Part shown: piece after piece, positions 6,872 to 13,595 of the stretch | Position numbering within the stretch: position 1 is the first letter of the stretch | Layout: each line of letters starts with the position of its first letter | Assembly: GCA_937901435.1 (NCBI GenBank) | Contig: CALGTJ010000618.1 | Coordinates: 1-15,101, forward strand | Length of the DNA: 15,101 bases | From: an uncultured Rhodobacter sp. | Lineage (GTDB): Bacteria > Pseudomonadota > Alphaproteobacteria > Rhodobacterales > Rhodobacteraceae | Reading direction: 5' to 3' | The notes under the pieces: generated by a model | Database searches by the model: none | The model's input: the letters and a program-made list of their open reading frames with translations, nothing else | What the model was told of the DNA's origin: nothing | Translations under genes and position numbers: made by a program

Positions 6872-7909
6872 TCAGCCTATCTCGTGGACAGCGCCAGCGC
6901 CACAGCCCAGCGACGCCGCGTTTTCGAATACCCCGATCTGTGTCTCGACCTCCAGCGTCACTGCCAAGGTCCGGCGCGCGTCGTTTGCGTCGATCAGAGG
7001 CGTGGCCCCGTCCAATACGTCCAGAAAATGCGTAAGTTGCGCGGTAAGGGCATGTGTCTGGGGCACGTCTTCGCATTGAGGCGTGGGGGCTTGCGACCAA
7101 TCGGATGATCCGCTCCAGACAGTCAGCGAGGGGAAAGACACCGCGCCCTTGCTGCACGAAATCCACAGGCAATCCTGCCCAGTGGCGCCGATATTGGGGT
7201 TCTCGCGCGTGGCGGATTCAAAGCCCCATGGACTGGGTGCGCTATCGGCAAAGCTCATCGAGGCCAAGGCACCATTTTCAAAACGCAGGGATATGATACC
7301 GCTTTCGACCCGGCCCGCACCCCGGATCGGTTGCGCCCCCATGGCAGCAACCTCGCTCACCTCTCCGAGGACAAAGCGCAGCAGATCAATGTCGTGCACC
7401 ATATTGATCATCACGGGTGACCCGCTGGTTCCGGCGCGCCAATTGCCGACGAAATATTCATCCGGCTTGCGGACAGCCCAGATGCCCGTTGCAAGAACAG
7501 GCTGCCCGATGGTGCCGCCGCGCACAATTTCGCGCAGGCGCTGGACAGAGGCGTGATAGCGGCGGTGATGGCCGGTCAGAACCGGCAGACCAGAGGCGGC
7601 AGACGCCGCCACGATGCGATCAGCCCCTGCCAGATCGACCTCGATGGGCTTCTCGATCAGGCAGGGCCAGCCACGTGCCAGACAGATCTCGGCGTGATCA
7701 GCATGCAGGGCAGAAGGCGTGGCAAGGATCGCGCCGTCAACAGCGACATCCACGTCAGAGAGGTCCGCAAAACCGGGCACGTCGTAAACGCTGCGTAAAC
7801 TGGCGTCCGGATCGACCACCCCCGCCAGCACCGCGCCGGGGTGATCCAGAACAGCCTGCACGTGGCGCGACCCGATCAGGCCGAGCCCCGCCACAAGGAT
7901 CCGTTTCAC
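6872..7909 (-). CDS. Gfo/Idh/MocA-family NAD(P)-dependent oxidoreductase
   Basis: This is a 345-aa cytoplasmic dehydrogenase of the Gfo/Idh/MocA family. These enzymes oxidise or reduce hydroxyl groups of sugars, inositols and related polyols. The Rossmann motif 'VAGLGLIGSRH' is at 6-16, the acidic residue after the second strand is D33 ('VVDPD'), the family EKP motif is at 86-88 ('CLIEKPIEVD'), and 'VHDIDLLRFVLGE' at 171-183 supplies the catalytic-region histidine and aspartates. I chose the GTG start at 7909 because it overlaps the UxaA stop in the sequence ATGTGA (four-base overlap, 7906-7909), which is typical of translational coupling. The frame also has an ATG at 7930, but that lacks a ribosome-binding site and would overlap further. 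Its substrate is unknown. The neighbours suggest it acts on the imported compound or on an early intermediate. Confidence 0.92.
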   Translation of the reverse strand: MKRILVAGLGLIGSRHVQAVLDHPGAVLAGVVDPDASLRSVYDVPGFADLSDVDVAVDGAILATPSALHADHAEICLARGWPCLIEKPIEVDLAGADRIVAASAASGLPVLTGHHRRYHASVQRLREIVRGGTIGQPVLATGIWAVRKPDEYFVGNWRAGTSGSPVMINMVHDIDLLRFVLGEVSEVAAMGAQPIRGAGRVESGIISLRFENGALASMSFADSAPSPWGFESATRENPNIGATGQDCLWISCSKGAVSFPSLTVWSGSSDWSQAPTPQCEDVPQTHALTAQLTHFLDVLDGATPLIDANDARRTLAVTLEVETQIGVFENAASLGCGAGAVHEIG

Positions 7910-9411
7910 ATGACTGCCCCGATTTGCCATGGCACGAATTCATAATCGCCCAGACCCTGCGCCTCGGATTTGGTCATTTCACCAGAGGCCACGCGCAAGA
8001 GCATCTCGTAGATCTCGCGACCCTTTTCCTCTAGCGACACGCCTCCGCTCAGCATCTCGCCCGCGTTCACGTCCATATCGTCTGACATGCGCATATACAT
8101 CTCGGTGTTGGTCGAGACCTTGATCGTCGGCGCAGGTTTGGACCCAAAGGCAGAGCCGCGCCCGGTGGTAAAGACCACAAGATTACAGCCCCCTGCGATC
8201 TGCCCCGTCACAGAGGCCGGATCATAGCCGGGCGTGTCCATGAAGGTGAAGCCTTTGGCCGTCACGGGTTCGGCGTATTTATAGACACCCGTTAAAGGCG
8301 AGGTGCCCCCCTTGGCCGCAGCGCCCAGCGATTTTTCGAGGATCGTGGTCAGGCCACCCTTTTTGTTGCCCGGTGATGGGTTGTTGTCCATCGAGCCTTT
8401 GTTGCGCTCTGTGTAATCCTTCCACCACTCGACCCGGTCGATCAGGCGCTGGCCCACCGCCGTGCTCACGGCGCGGCGGGTCAGCAGGTGCTCTGCGCCA
8501 TAGATCTCTGGCGTTTCCGCCAATACGCCTGTACCACCTTGGGCGGCGAGCAGGTCGCAGGCATAGCCCAAAGCGGGGTTCGCCGTCACGCCGGACCACG
8601 CGTCAGAGCCACCGCATTGCAGGGCGACCATCAGTTCGGACGCGGGGCAAGGCTCTCGCGTGGCTTGGTTGGCCAGTGGCAGCATGGCGCGGACCTTAGC
8701 GATACCAAGGTCGATGGTCTTTTGCAGACCCGCGACAGACTGGATATTCATCACTTGGAAGGTCTCGGATTGCTTCAGCCCATAGGCCTCTAGCAGCCAG
8801 TCGATCTGGTTCATCTCGCAGCCAAGCCCGACCATCAACACGCCCGCGTGGTTGGGATGGCGCGCATAGCCCCACATGACGCGCTGCAACGCCTCGAACC
8901 CTTCGCCGTCGCCCGCCATACCGCAGCCTGTGCCATGCACAAAGGCCACGACGCCGTCCACATTGGGGTATTGCGCCATCTCGTCGGGACCAAAGGCATC
9001 GGCAATCCGGCGCGCGGCGGTGGCGGAACAGTTCACAGACGTCACGATGGCGATATAGTTGCGCGTGCCGACGCGACCACTGGCCCGCTTGTAGCCCATG
9101 AACGTGTCCGGCGTCGTGGCCGGAGTAACGGGGCGCATATCGGTGCCGAACTCGTACTCAGCCTCGGTGTTGCGGAACTCGACGTTTTGCGTGTGCACAT
9201 GCTCGCCCGCGGCAATATCCTGTGAGGCGAGGCCGATGAATTGCGCGTATTTGCGGATCTGATCGCCCTTCGCAATCGCGCGCGTGGCGACCTTGTGACC
9301 TGAGGGGATCATCGTTGTGGTGGTCACGCCTTCGACCGGATGCCCGACTTCGAGGGCGCGGGTGGCGGTGACGACATTGTCTTCGGGATCGAGGCGGACG
9401 AAATCTTTCAT
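7906..9411 (-). CDS. Altronate dehydratase (UxaA) family sugar-acid dehydratase
   Basis: This is a 501-aa cytoplasmic protein that matches full-length UxaA/GarD-type hydro-lyases, which convert aldonic or aldaric acids to 2-keto-3-deoxy acids using a metal ion. The N-terminal SAF domain spans about residues 1-95 ('IPSGHKVATRAIAKGDQIRK', 'DIAAGEHVHTQN'). The large catalytic domain starts at 'GRVGTRNY' (112-119) and includes 'NCSAT' (127-131), 'HGTGCGM' (159-165), 'GLGCE' (195-199), 'LQCGGSDAWSGVTANP', and 'FMDTPGYDPASVTGQIAGG' followed by 'FTTGRGS'. The 'DTPGYD' and 'TTGRGS' blocks are closer to UxaA than to GarD as I remember them. The related sulfolactate sulfo-lyase SuyAB has the same two domains as separate proteins, whereas here they are fused. 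The start at 9411 has AAAGG upstream. It follows the 80-aa gene by 22 bases. Confidence 0.93.
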   Translation of the reverse strand: MKDFVRLDPEDNVVTATRALEVGHPVEGVTTTTMIPSGHKVATRAIAKGDQIRKYAQFIGLASQDIAAGEHVHTQNVEFRNTEAEYEFGTDMRPVTPATTPDTFMGYKRASGRVGTRNYIAIVTSVNCSATAARRIADAFGPDEMAQYPNVDGVVAFVHGTGCGMAGDGEGFEALQRVMWGYARHPNHAGVLMVGLGCEMNQIDWLLEAYGLKQSETFQVMNIQSVAGLQKTIDLGIAKVRAMLPLANQATREPCPASELMVALQCGGSDAWSGVTANPALGYACDLLAAQGGTGVLAETPEIYGAEHLLTRRAVSTAVGQRLIDRVEWWKDYTERNKGSMDNNPSPGNKKGGLTTILEKSLGAAAKGGTSPLTGVYKYAEPVTAKGFTFMDTPGYDPASVTGQIAGGCNLVVFTTGRGSAFGSKPAPTIKVSTNTEMYMRMSDDMDVNAGEMLSGGVSLEEKGREIYEMLLRVASGEMTKSEAQGLGDYEFVPWQIGAVM

Positions 9412-9433
9412 ACCGGGCCTTTTGCGTAGAGGG

Positions 9434-9676
9434 TTAGTCGGGGAGCACTGTCAATGAGGCGGTGGAATACCTTAGGACATAGGGTTTATCGAGCGGTTTT
9501 GCTGCCGGATAGGTGTCGCCAAAGAAAGCGACGTAGCAATCATATCCTGCAATCTCGTCCTCGTACCAGCAATGAATGACAATGCCAAATTCAGAGCGCA
9601 CGGTGTCATCATCCCAGATCGCATCGCGGCGCACTTTGGTACCCGGCATCAGAGGATAGTCGTCGCTGGTGGTCAT
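9434..9676 (-). CDS. 80-aa protein of unknown function inside the operon
   Basis: I do not recognise this protein. It is small, soluble and acidic, with no signal peptide or membrane segment. It contains several aromatic residues and two cysteines ('IVIHCWYEDEIAGYDCYVAFFGDTYP') and ends with 'KPYVLRYSTASLTVL'. The alternation of hydrophobic and polar residues suggests a small beta-rich domain. Evidence that it is real: it fills the gap between the PhyH gene (15 bases upstream) and the UxaA gene (22 bases downstream) with no wasted space, is on the same strand, has the same base composition, and has AAAAGAGA about seven bases before the ATG. It might be a small enzyme subunit, an accessory protein for one of its neighbours, or a regulator. 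No choice can be made from sequence alone. Confidence 0.72.
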   Translation of the reverse strand: MTTSDDYPLMPGTKVRRDAIWDDDTVRSEFGIVIHCWYEDEIAGYDCYVAFFGDTYPAAKPLDKPYVLRYSTASLTVLPD

Positions 9677-9691
9677 CGCGGGTCTCTTTTC

Positions 9692-10645
9692 TCAGGCGCA
9701 GAACGGCGCGTCCGAGGTCCAGCGGTGAATGTCGATGTGGGGGCGCTCTGCCAGACGGGCGCGCGCCTCTTCCCACATCGTTTTCCATTCGCGCCAGTCG
9801 CGCAATTCCGTGTCTGGCTTCGCGCGCGAACGGGCGATGAAGTCGGGGAAATGCCCACGCCCGGTCGGCTGACCCGTGACGTTGAACCGGATGTCAAAGG
9901 ACCAGCGGAACCCATCCGTCTGGTTGGCAAGCGAGCCATGAGGCGTGAGCGGGTGAAACAGCACCGCGCCGCCGGATTTCACAGGCAGCGGCAAGGCTGT
10001 GGACGCATCGACAAAACCATCTGCAATGCCGGTCTGGGTCTTGGCGCAATGGGGCAGGATGTCCTGATCGCGCGTCTTGGGCTGCACTTGCAGACAGCCG
10101 TTTTCGACCGTCGCGTCCGTCACCGCCAGCCAGACCGTGACCATATCCGTGCTGTCAGCCTCTTCCAGCGCGACGGCGCGATCCTGATGCCAGTCGGTCG
10201 CGGTGATATGGGCGCGGACCTCATCCTGTGCGAGGTCTTGCGCGGGCGGTTTGATGCGCACATGCTGGATCGGGTTGCTGGTCAGCTCTGGCCCGATCAG
10301 GCATTCCACCGCGTCCAGCAAGCGCGGCGCGGTGAGCATGTCAAACACCGCAGGACCAAAGTGAAACGGCGTGTCCGCGTGGATCTTGTCGCCGGGCAGG
10401 GAAATATCCATGGGCTGGAACCAGTCGCATTTGGCGCGATACGCCTCTAGCAATTTACCCCAGAAATCCAATGTTTCCGGCGGCGTGGTCACCCGTCCCT
10501 GTGCGAACCACCCGGCATAAAGCCGGTTCAGCAGCGCGCCATATTCCGCGCGCACCGGATCAAGCACTGTGGCTTGATCCAGCACATTTTCCACCACCAG
10601 ATACCCGTGGGTGTTAAAGAAATCGATCTGTTGCGTGGTTAGCAT
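9692..10645 (-). CDS. Phytanoyl-CoA dioxygenase (PhyH) family Fe(II)/2-oxoglutarate oxygenase
   Basis: This is a 317-aa cytoplasmic oxygenase. PhyH-family enzymes hydroxylate a substrate using Fe(II), oxygen and 2-oxoglutarate, giving succinate and CO2. The iron-binding triad is complete: H153 and D155 in 'DWHQD', and H236 in 'FHPLTPHGS'. R247 lies 11 residues after the distal histidine, the spacing seen in human PHYH (H264/R275), and should bind 2-oxoglutarate. It opens with the usual 'QQIDFFNTHGYLVVENVL'. Bacterial relatives include ectoine hydroxylase and 2-aminoethylphosphonate hydroxylase PhnY, so the true substrate is likely a small polar metabolite rather than phytanoyl-CoA. It starts nine bases after the dctM stop with AGGG upstream, so it is co-transcribed with the transporter and may act first on the imported compound. 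Confidence 0.92.
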   Translation of the reverse strand: MLTTQQIDFFNTHGYLVVENVLDQATVLDPVRAEYGALLNRLYAGWFAQGRVTTPPETLDFWGKLLEAYRAKCDWFQPMDISLPGDKIHADTPFHFGPAVFDMLTAPRLLDAVECLIGPELTSNPIQHVRIKPPAQDLAQDEVRAHITATDWHQDRAVALEEADSTDMVTVWLAVTDATVENGCLQVQPKTRDQDILPHCAKTQTGIADGFVDASTALPLPVKSGGAVLFHPLTPHGSLANQTDGFRWSFDIRFNVTGQPTGRGHFPDFIARSRAKPDTELRDWREWKTMWEEARARLAERPHIDIHRWTSDAPFCA

Positions 10646-10654
10646 GAGGGTGCC

Positions 10655-12454
10655 CTAGTTCAAAAGGATCTCGACAATCGGAGGCCAGATCAGCAGCACC
10701 GAAAGCGCGCACAACTGGATCAGGATGAAGGGCAGGAACCCCTTGAAGATATCCGTCAGCGAGATATGCGGTGGTGCCACCGATTTAAGGTAGAAGGCGG
10801 CCGGGCCAAAGGGCGGCGACAGGAAACTGACCTGCATGTTCATGCAAAACAGCACGCCGAACCAGACCGCCAGATACTTTGGCTGCAACTCTCCGATCAG
10901 GCCGATCTCTTCGATTGGCAGACGCTGCACGATGGGCAAAAAGACCGGGATGATCAGCAGAACGATGCCGACCCAATCCATGAATGCGCCCATGAACAAA
11001 AGGATCAGCATCATCACCAGAATGATCCCCATCGTTGGCAAATCGGCCCCAATGATCAGGTTGGCCACGAAAACCGGACCGCCCGCAATCGTATAGGCCC
11101 CCGCCAGTGCCGCCGCACCGATGGTCACCCAGATGATCGTGCCGGTGGATTTCATCGTCCGCATCAGGCTGTCCCACAGACCGTCGCGCACAGCCGGAAA
11201 GGTCATGGTCAGCGCCAGCAGCAGGAACAGCGTCACCATGGTCTGAATGATTCCGAGACCCTCGAAGTCAAACATCACCTGCGGCAGCACCAGAACCACG
11301 GCGACATAGCCAAGCAACAGTGGCGCGCGCTGTTTGATCGCAGCACCCCACTCTGGCATCGATTTTTGATAGAGGGTCATCAGGATGTAGACCGAGATCG
11401 CGCCCATGCCGGCCGCCTCGGTGATCCCGGTGATCCCACCGTAGATCGAGCCCAGAACGACGCCGATCACGATAATCGGCGCGACAAGGCCCTTGCCCAT
11501 GCCCCAGCTTTTGGCTGCCTTGTCTTTGCCAAAGACAAAAAAGATCAACCCCAGCGCCGCCGTCACAATCCCGGCAAGCCAATAGACATGGTGCGGCATC
11601 CCAAGGGTGATGGGATCAACGCCCTCGCCCATATTGGCGTTCTGGCCGGTGACGGTAAAGAACAGCACACGCAGGAACAGCACCGAACAAAACCCGGCGG
11701 CCAAGATCGTCAGGAAGGACAGAAAGAGAAAGCCCTTTTGCTTGCCCTGCGGCTCTCCGGGGATCGGATCTGGCAGGGGGGCATCCTCTGGGCGCAATTG
11801 CGTGCGCACGATAATGTAGATGATAAAGAAAGACGCCAGCATGAAACCCGGCAGGAAAGACGCGGTAAACAGCGCCTTGATCGAAGTTTCCGTAATAAGA
11901 CCATAGATGATCAGCACGATCGAGGGCGGGATCATCGTGCCAAGCGAACCAGAGGCGCAGATCGTCCCGATTGCAAGGTTCTGGTTATAGCCAAGCCGCA
12001 ACATCTGCGGCAGCGCGATCAGGCCCAGCAGCACGACCTCGCCCCCAATGATGCCCGACATGGCCGCCATGATCACAGCCATGATCGAGGTCACGACGGC
12101 GATGCCACCGCGCAGCCCGCTCATCCAGACGTTCAGCGAGGAATACATCGCCTTGGCAATGCCGGACCGTTCCAGCAGCGAGGCCATAAAGATGAACAAG
12201 GGGATCGATATCAGGACATAGTCCGTTAAAAGTCCGTATATCTTTTGCGCCAGAATATTCAGCGGCCCCGATCCCGGTCGGCGGGTCAACAAGCCTTCTC
12301 CGAAATCCAGAGGGTTCAACAAAAGACCGGGCTCGAATTTCATCACCAGCACAACAACCGCCAGAAAGGCAGAGGCAAGGCCCAGCGGCATCCCGATGGC
12401 CAACAGCACGAGAAGGCCCAGCAGCAGAACCAGAGAGATTGTTCCGATATCCAT
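10655..12454 (-). CDS. dctM: TRAP transporter large membrane subunit (DctM family), extended form
   Basis: This is the large permease of a tripartite (TRAP) importer, which uses a sodium or proton gradient to take up organic acids delivered by the periplasmic DctP protein. The 599 aa are mostly hydrophobic and form well over ten membrane segments. Family motifs include 'SIPLFIFMASLLERSGIA' (83-100), 'MSGIIGGEVVLLGLIALPQM' (132-151), 'GSLGTMIPPSIVLIIYG' (169-185) and 'YGGITGITEAAGMGA' (338-352). Typical DctM proteins have about 430 residues. The extra length is mainly a segment at about 220-325 that begins with a proline-rich linker and adds two hydrophobic helices, plus a further hydrophobic stretch after about 360. 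The ATG at 12454 overlaps the dctQ stop by one base (TGATG), indicating coupled translation. Confidence 0.93.
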   Translation of the reverse strand: MDIGTISLVLLLGLLVLLAIGMPLGLASAFLAVVVLVMKFEPGLLLNPLDFGEGLLTRRPGSGPLNILAQKIYGLLTDYVLISIPLFIFMASLLERSGIAKAMYSSLNVWMSGLRGGIAVVTSIMAVIMAAMSGIIGGEVVLLGLIALPQMLRLGYNQNLAIGTICASGSLGTMIPPSIVLIIYGLITETSIKALFTASFLPGFMLASFFIIYIIVRTQLRPEDAPLPDPIPGEPQGKQKGFLFLSFLTILAAGFCSVLFLRVLFFTVTGQNANMGEGVDPITLGMPHHVYWLAGIVTAALGLIFFVFGKDKAAKSWGMGKGLVAPIIVIGVVLGSIYGGITGITEAAGMGAISVYILMTLYQKSMPEWGAAIKQRAPLLLGYVAVVLVLPQVMFDFEGLGIIQTMVTLFLLLALTMTFPAVRDGLWDSLMRTMKSTGTIIWVTIGAAALAGAYTIAGGPVFVANLIIGADLPTMGIILVMMLILLFMGAFMDWVGIVLLIIPVFLPIVQRLPIEEIGLIGELQPKYLAVWFGVLFCMNMQVSFLSPPFGPAAFYLKSVAPPHISLTDIFKGFLPFILIQLCALSVLLIWPPIVEILLN

Positions 12455-13350
12455 CAGTCTTTTCCTGCTTTGGTGTTTTGTGGAGCAAGATCGCTCAGGT
12501 CATCCAGATCCGCGCCGACACTGGCGCGCAGTCGGTTCAATTCGTCCTGATCAATGTCATCCGCCGCGGTGTGGATGACCGGCTCTGCGTTCCAGTCAGA
12601 GATCAGATTGACGATGGCCTGTATCGCCACCAGCACGACGACCAGCAGCACCATCGGCTTGATCGTTGCTGGGATGGGCGGGTCAAAAGCGGTGCCGAAC
12701 GTCTCCCAGCGGTAAAACTTGGCAAAGGCCTCTCCATAGCCGCCATAGACCAGAAAGAAGGCGAACAGCACGATCAGCGTGGTCGAGATCACATCAAAGG
12801 TCCGTTGCAGCCAGCGCGGCACGATATCGTAAAGCAGATAGATGCGGATATGGCTGCGCTGTTGCATGGCGTATAGCCCGGCGCAGAGAAACACAAAACC
12901 CGCCAGCCAGAGGCTGAGCTCGTTGGCCCAAAGCGTGGGCTCTTCGAAGACATAGCGCAGCACGACCTCGTACAGCATGACCATCGTCAGCACGACGACC
13001 ATCACCATGGTCACCCGGCCGATAAAGACAGAAAGACGGTCCGCGGCCCGCCAGCTTTCAAACTCCATCGCGGCGCGTTTGACCGTGCGCACCCCGAAAA
13101 AGGCAAAGGCGGGGATCCCGATCAGGGCCAGCCAGTCGACGATATCCGCATAGCCGCCAAACAGACCGGGCAGACCGGGCGTCACGTCGCTGCGCGTGAA
13201 TTGCGTGCTGAGACGATCAAGGTTCGAGCCGTCCGTCGGAGGATTCCAATCCAGCGTAAAGGCCGGAATATGCCATGCAAGCCATGCCGCGCAGGCGATA
13301 AAACCCAATGGCACCAGCCATTCGATCAGGCTACCTGATTTCTGTTCCAT
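12454..13350 (-). CDS. dctQ: TRAP transporter small membrane subunit (DctQ family), long form
   Basis: This is the small membrane subunit of the TRAP importer, which pairs with DctM. The DctQ core lies at residues 105-250, with four membrane segments (about 110-132, 143-163, 185-207 and 230-250) and the family signature 'YEVVLRYVFEEPTLWANELSLWLAGFVF' (127-154) leading into 'QQRSHIRI'. At 298 aa it is well above the usual 160-200. An N-terminal extension adds two hydrophobic segments (9-28 and 70-88) separated by a polar loop (31-68), and an acidic C-terminal tail (260-298) is added. I chose the ATG at 13350 because GGGAGGAAAT lies directly upstream, a very strong ribosome-binding site; the in-frame start at 13422 has none. 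Confidence 0.92.
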   Translation of the reverse strand: MEQKSGSLIEWLVPLGFIACAAWLAWHIPAFTLDWNPPTDGSNLDRLSTQFTRSDVTPGLPGLFGGYADIVDWLALIGIPAFAFFGVRTVKRAAMEFESWRAADRLSVFIGRVTMVMVVVLTMVMLYEVVLRYVFEEPTLWANELSLWLAGFVFLCAGLYAMQQRSHIRIYLLYDIVPRWLQRTFDVISTTLIVLFAFFLVYGGYGEAFAKFYRWETFGTAFDPPIPATIKPMVLLVVVLVAIQAIVNLISDWNAEPVIHTAADDIDQDELNRLRASVGADLDDLSDLAPQNTKAGKD

Positions 13351-13595
13351 ATTTCCTCCCCCCGGATGCAGTTTTCCGCAATGCCGCTTTGGTACGGCTT
13401 GATCCTTGTTCGGACCTCGCACCCCTCTTTGGGGCGGTGCCGATATCTTTGCTGTGCGGCGCTGTCCGGGGTATTTTCGTACCCCGCTTCAAACGAGCCG
13501 CAAGTGATATGCTACCTGTTCGGGGGCATCATCCTGCCCGTACAGGAATGGGACCCCGAGAACGGGATCCCATATTTTATTGATCAGACGAGGCC
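13351..13595 (-). promoter_or_regulatory. dctP-dctQ intercistronic region with a series of stem-loops
   Basis: This 245-base gap carries no gene. In transcription order it can form four hairpins. The first is 13572-13549, a 10-bp stem with one G-T wobble and a four-base loop. The second is 13546-13515, CCTGT/ACAGG closing an inner GGGCA/TGCCC stem. The third is 13486-13467, a perfect 7-bp CGGGGTA/TACCCCG stem. The fourth is 13440-13419, GCACC/GGTGC with an inner CC/GG and one bulge. Such structures after the binding-protein gene commonly protect its mRNA from 3' decay or stop part of the transcripts, so that DctP exceeds DctQM. The role is inferred. Confidence 0.6.

Noticed and set aside
5697..7079. 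Long plus-strand open frame of 460 codons opposite the EamA, HIBADH and Gfo/Idh genes
   Set aside because: It is antisense to three genes with clear family motifs, its translation is rich in His/Arg/Gln with no recognisable domain, and such open antisense frames are common in high-GC DNA.
7906..9411. Reading the UxaA-family protein as sulfolactate sulfo-lyase (SuyAB), which would fit the YihU-like GRTP motif
   Set aside because: SuyA and SuyB are normally separate proteins, whereas this is a full-length 501-aa fusion with UxaA-like 'DTPGYD' and 'TTGRGS' blocks. A sulfonate pathway stays possible but is not supported enough to name the enzyme that way.
10766..12229. Plus-strand open frame of 487 codons opposite dctM
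   Set aside because: It mirrors the codon pattern of a hydrophobic membrane protein, giving a highly charged His/Gln/Asp/Arg-rich product; no domain is seen and dctM is unambiguous.
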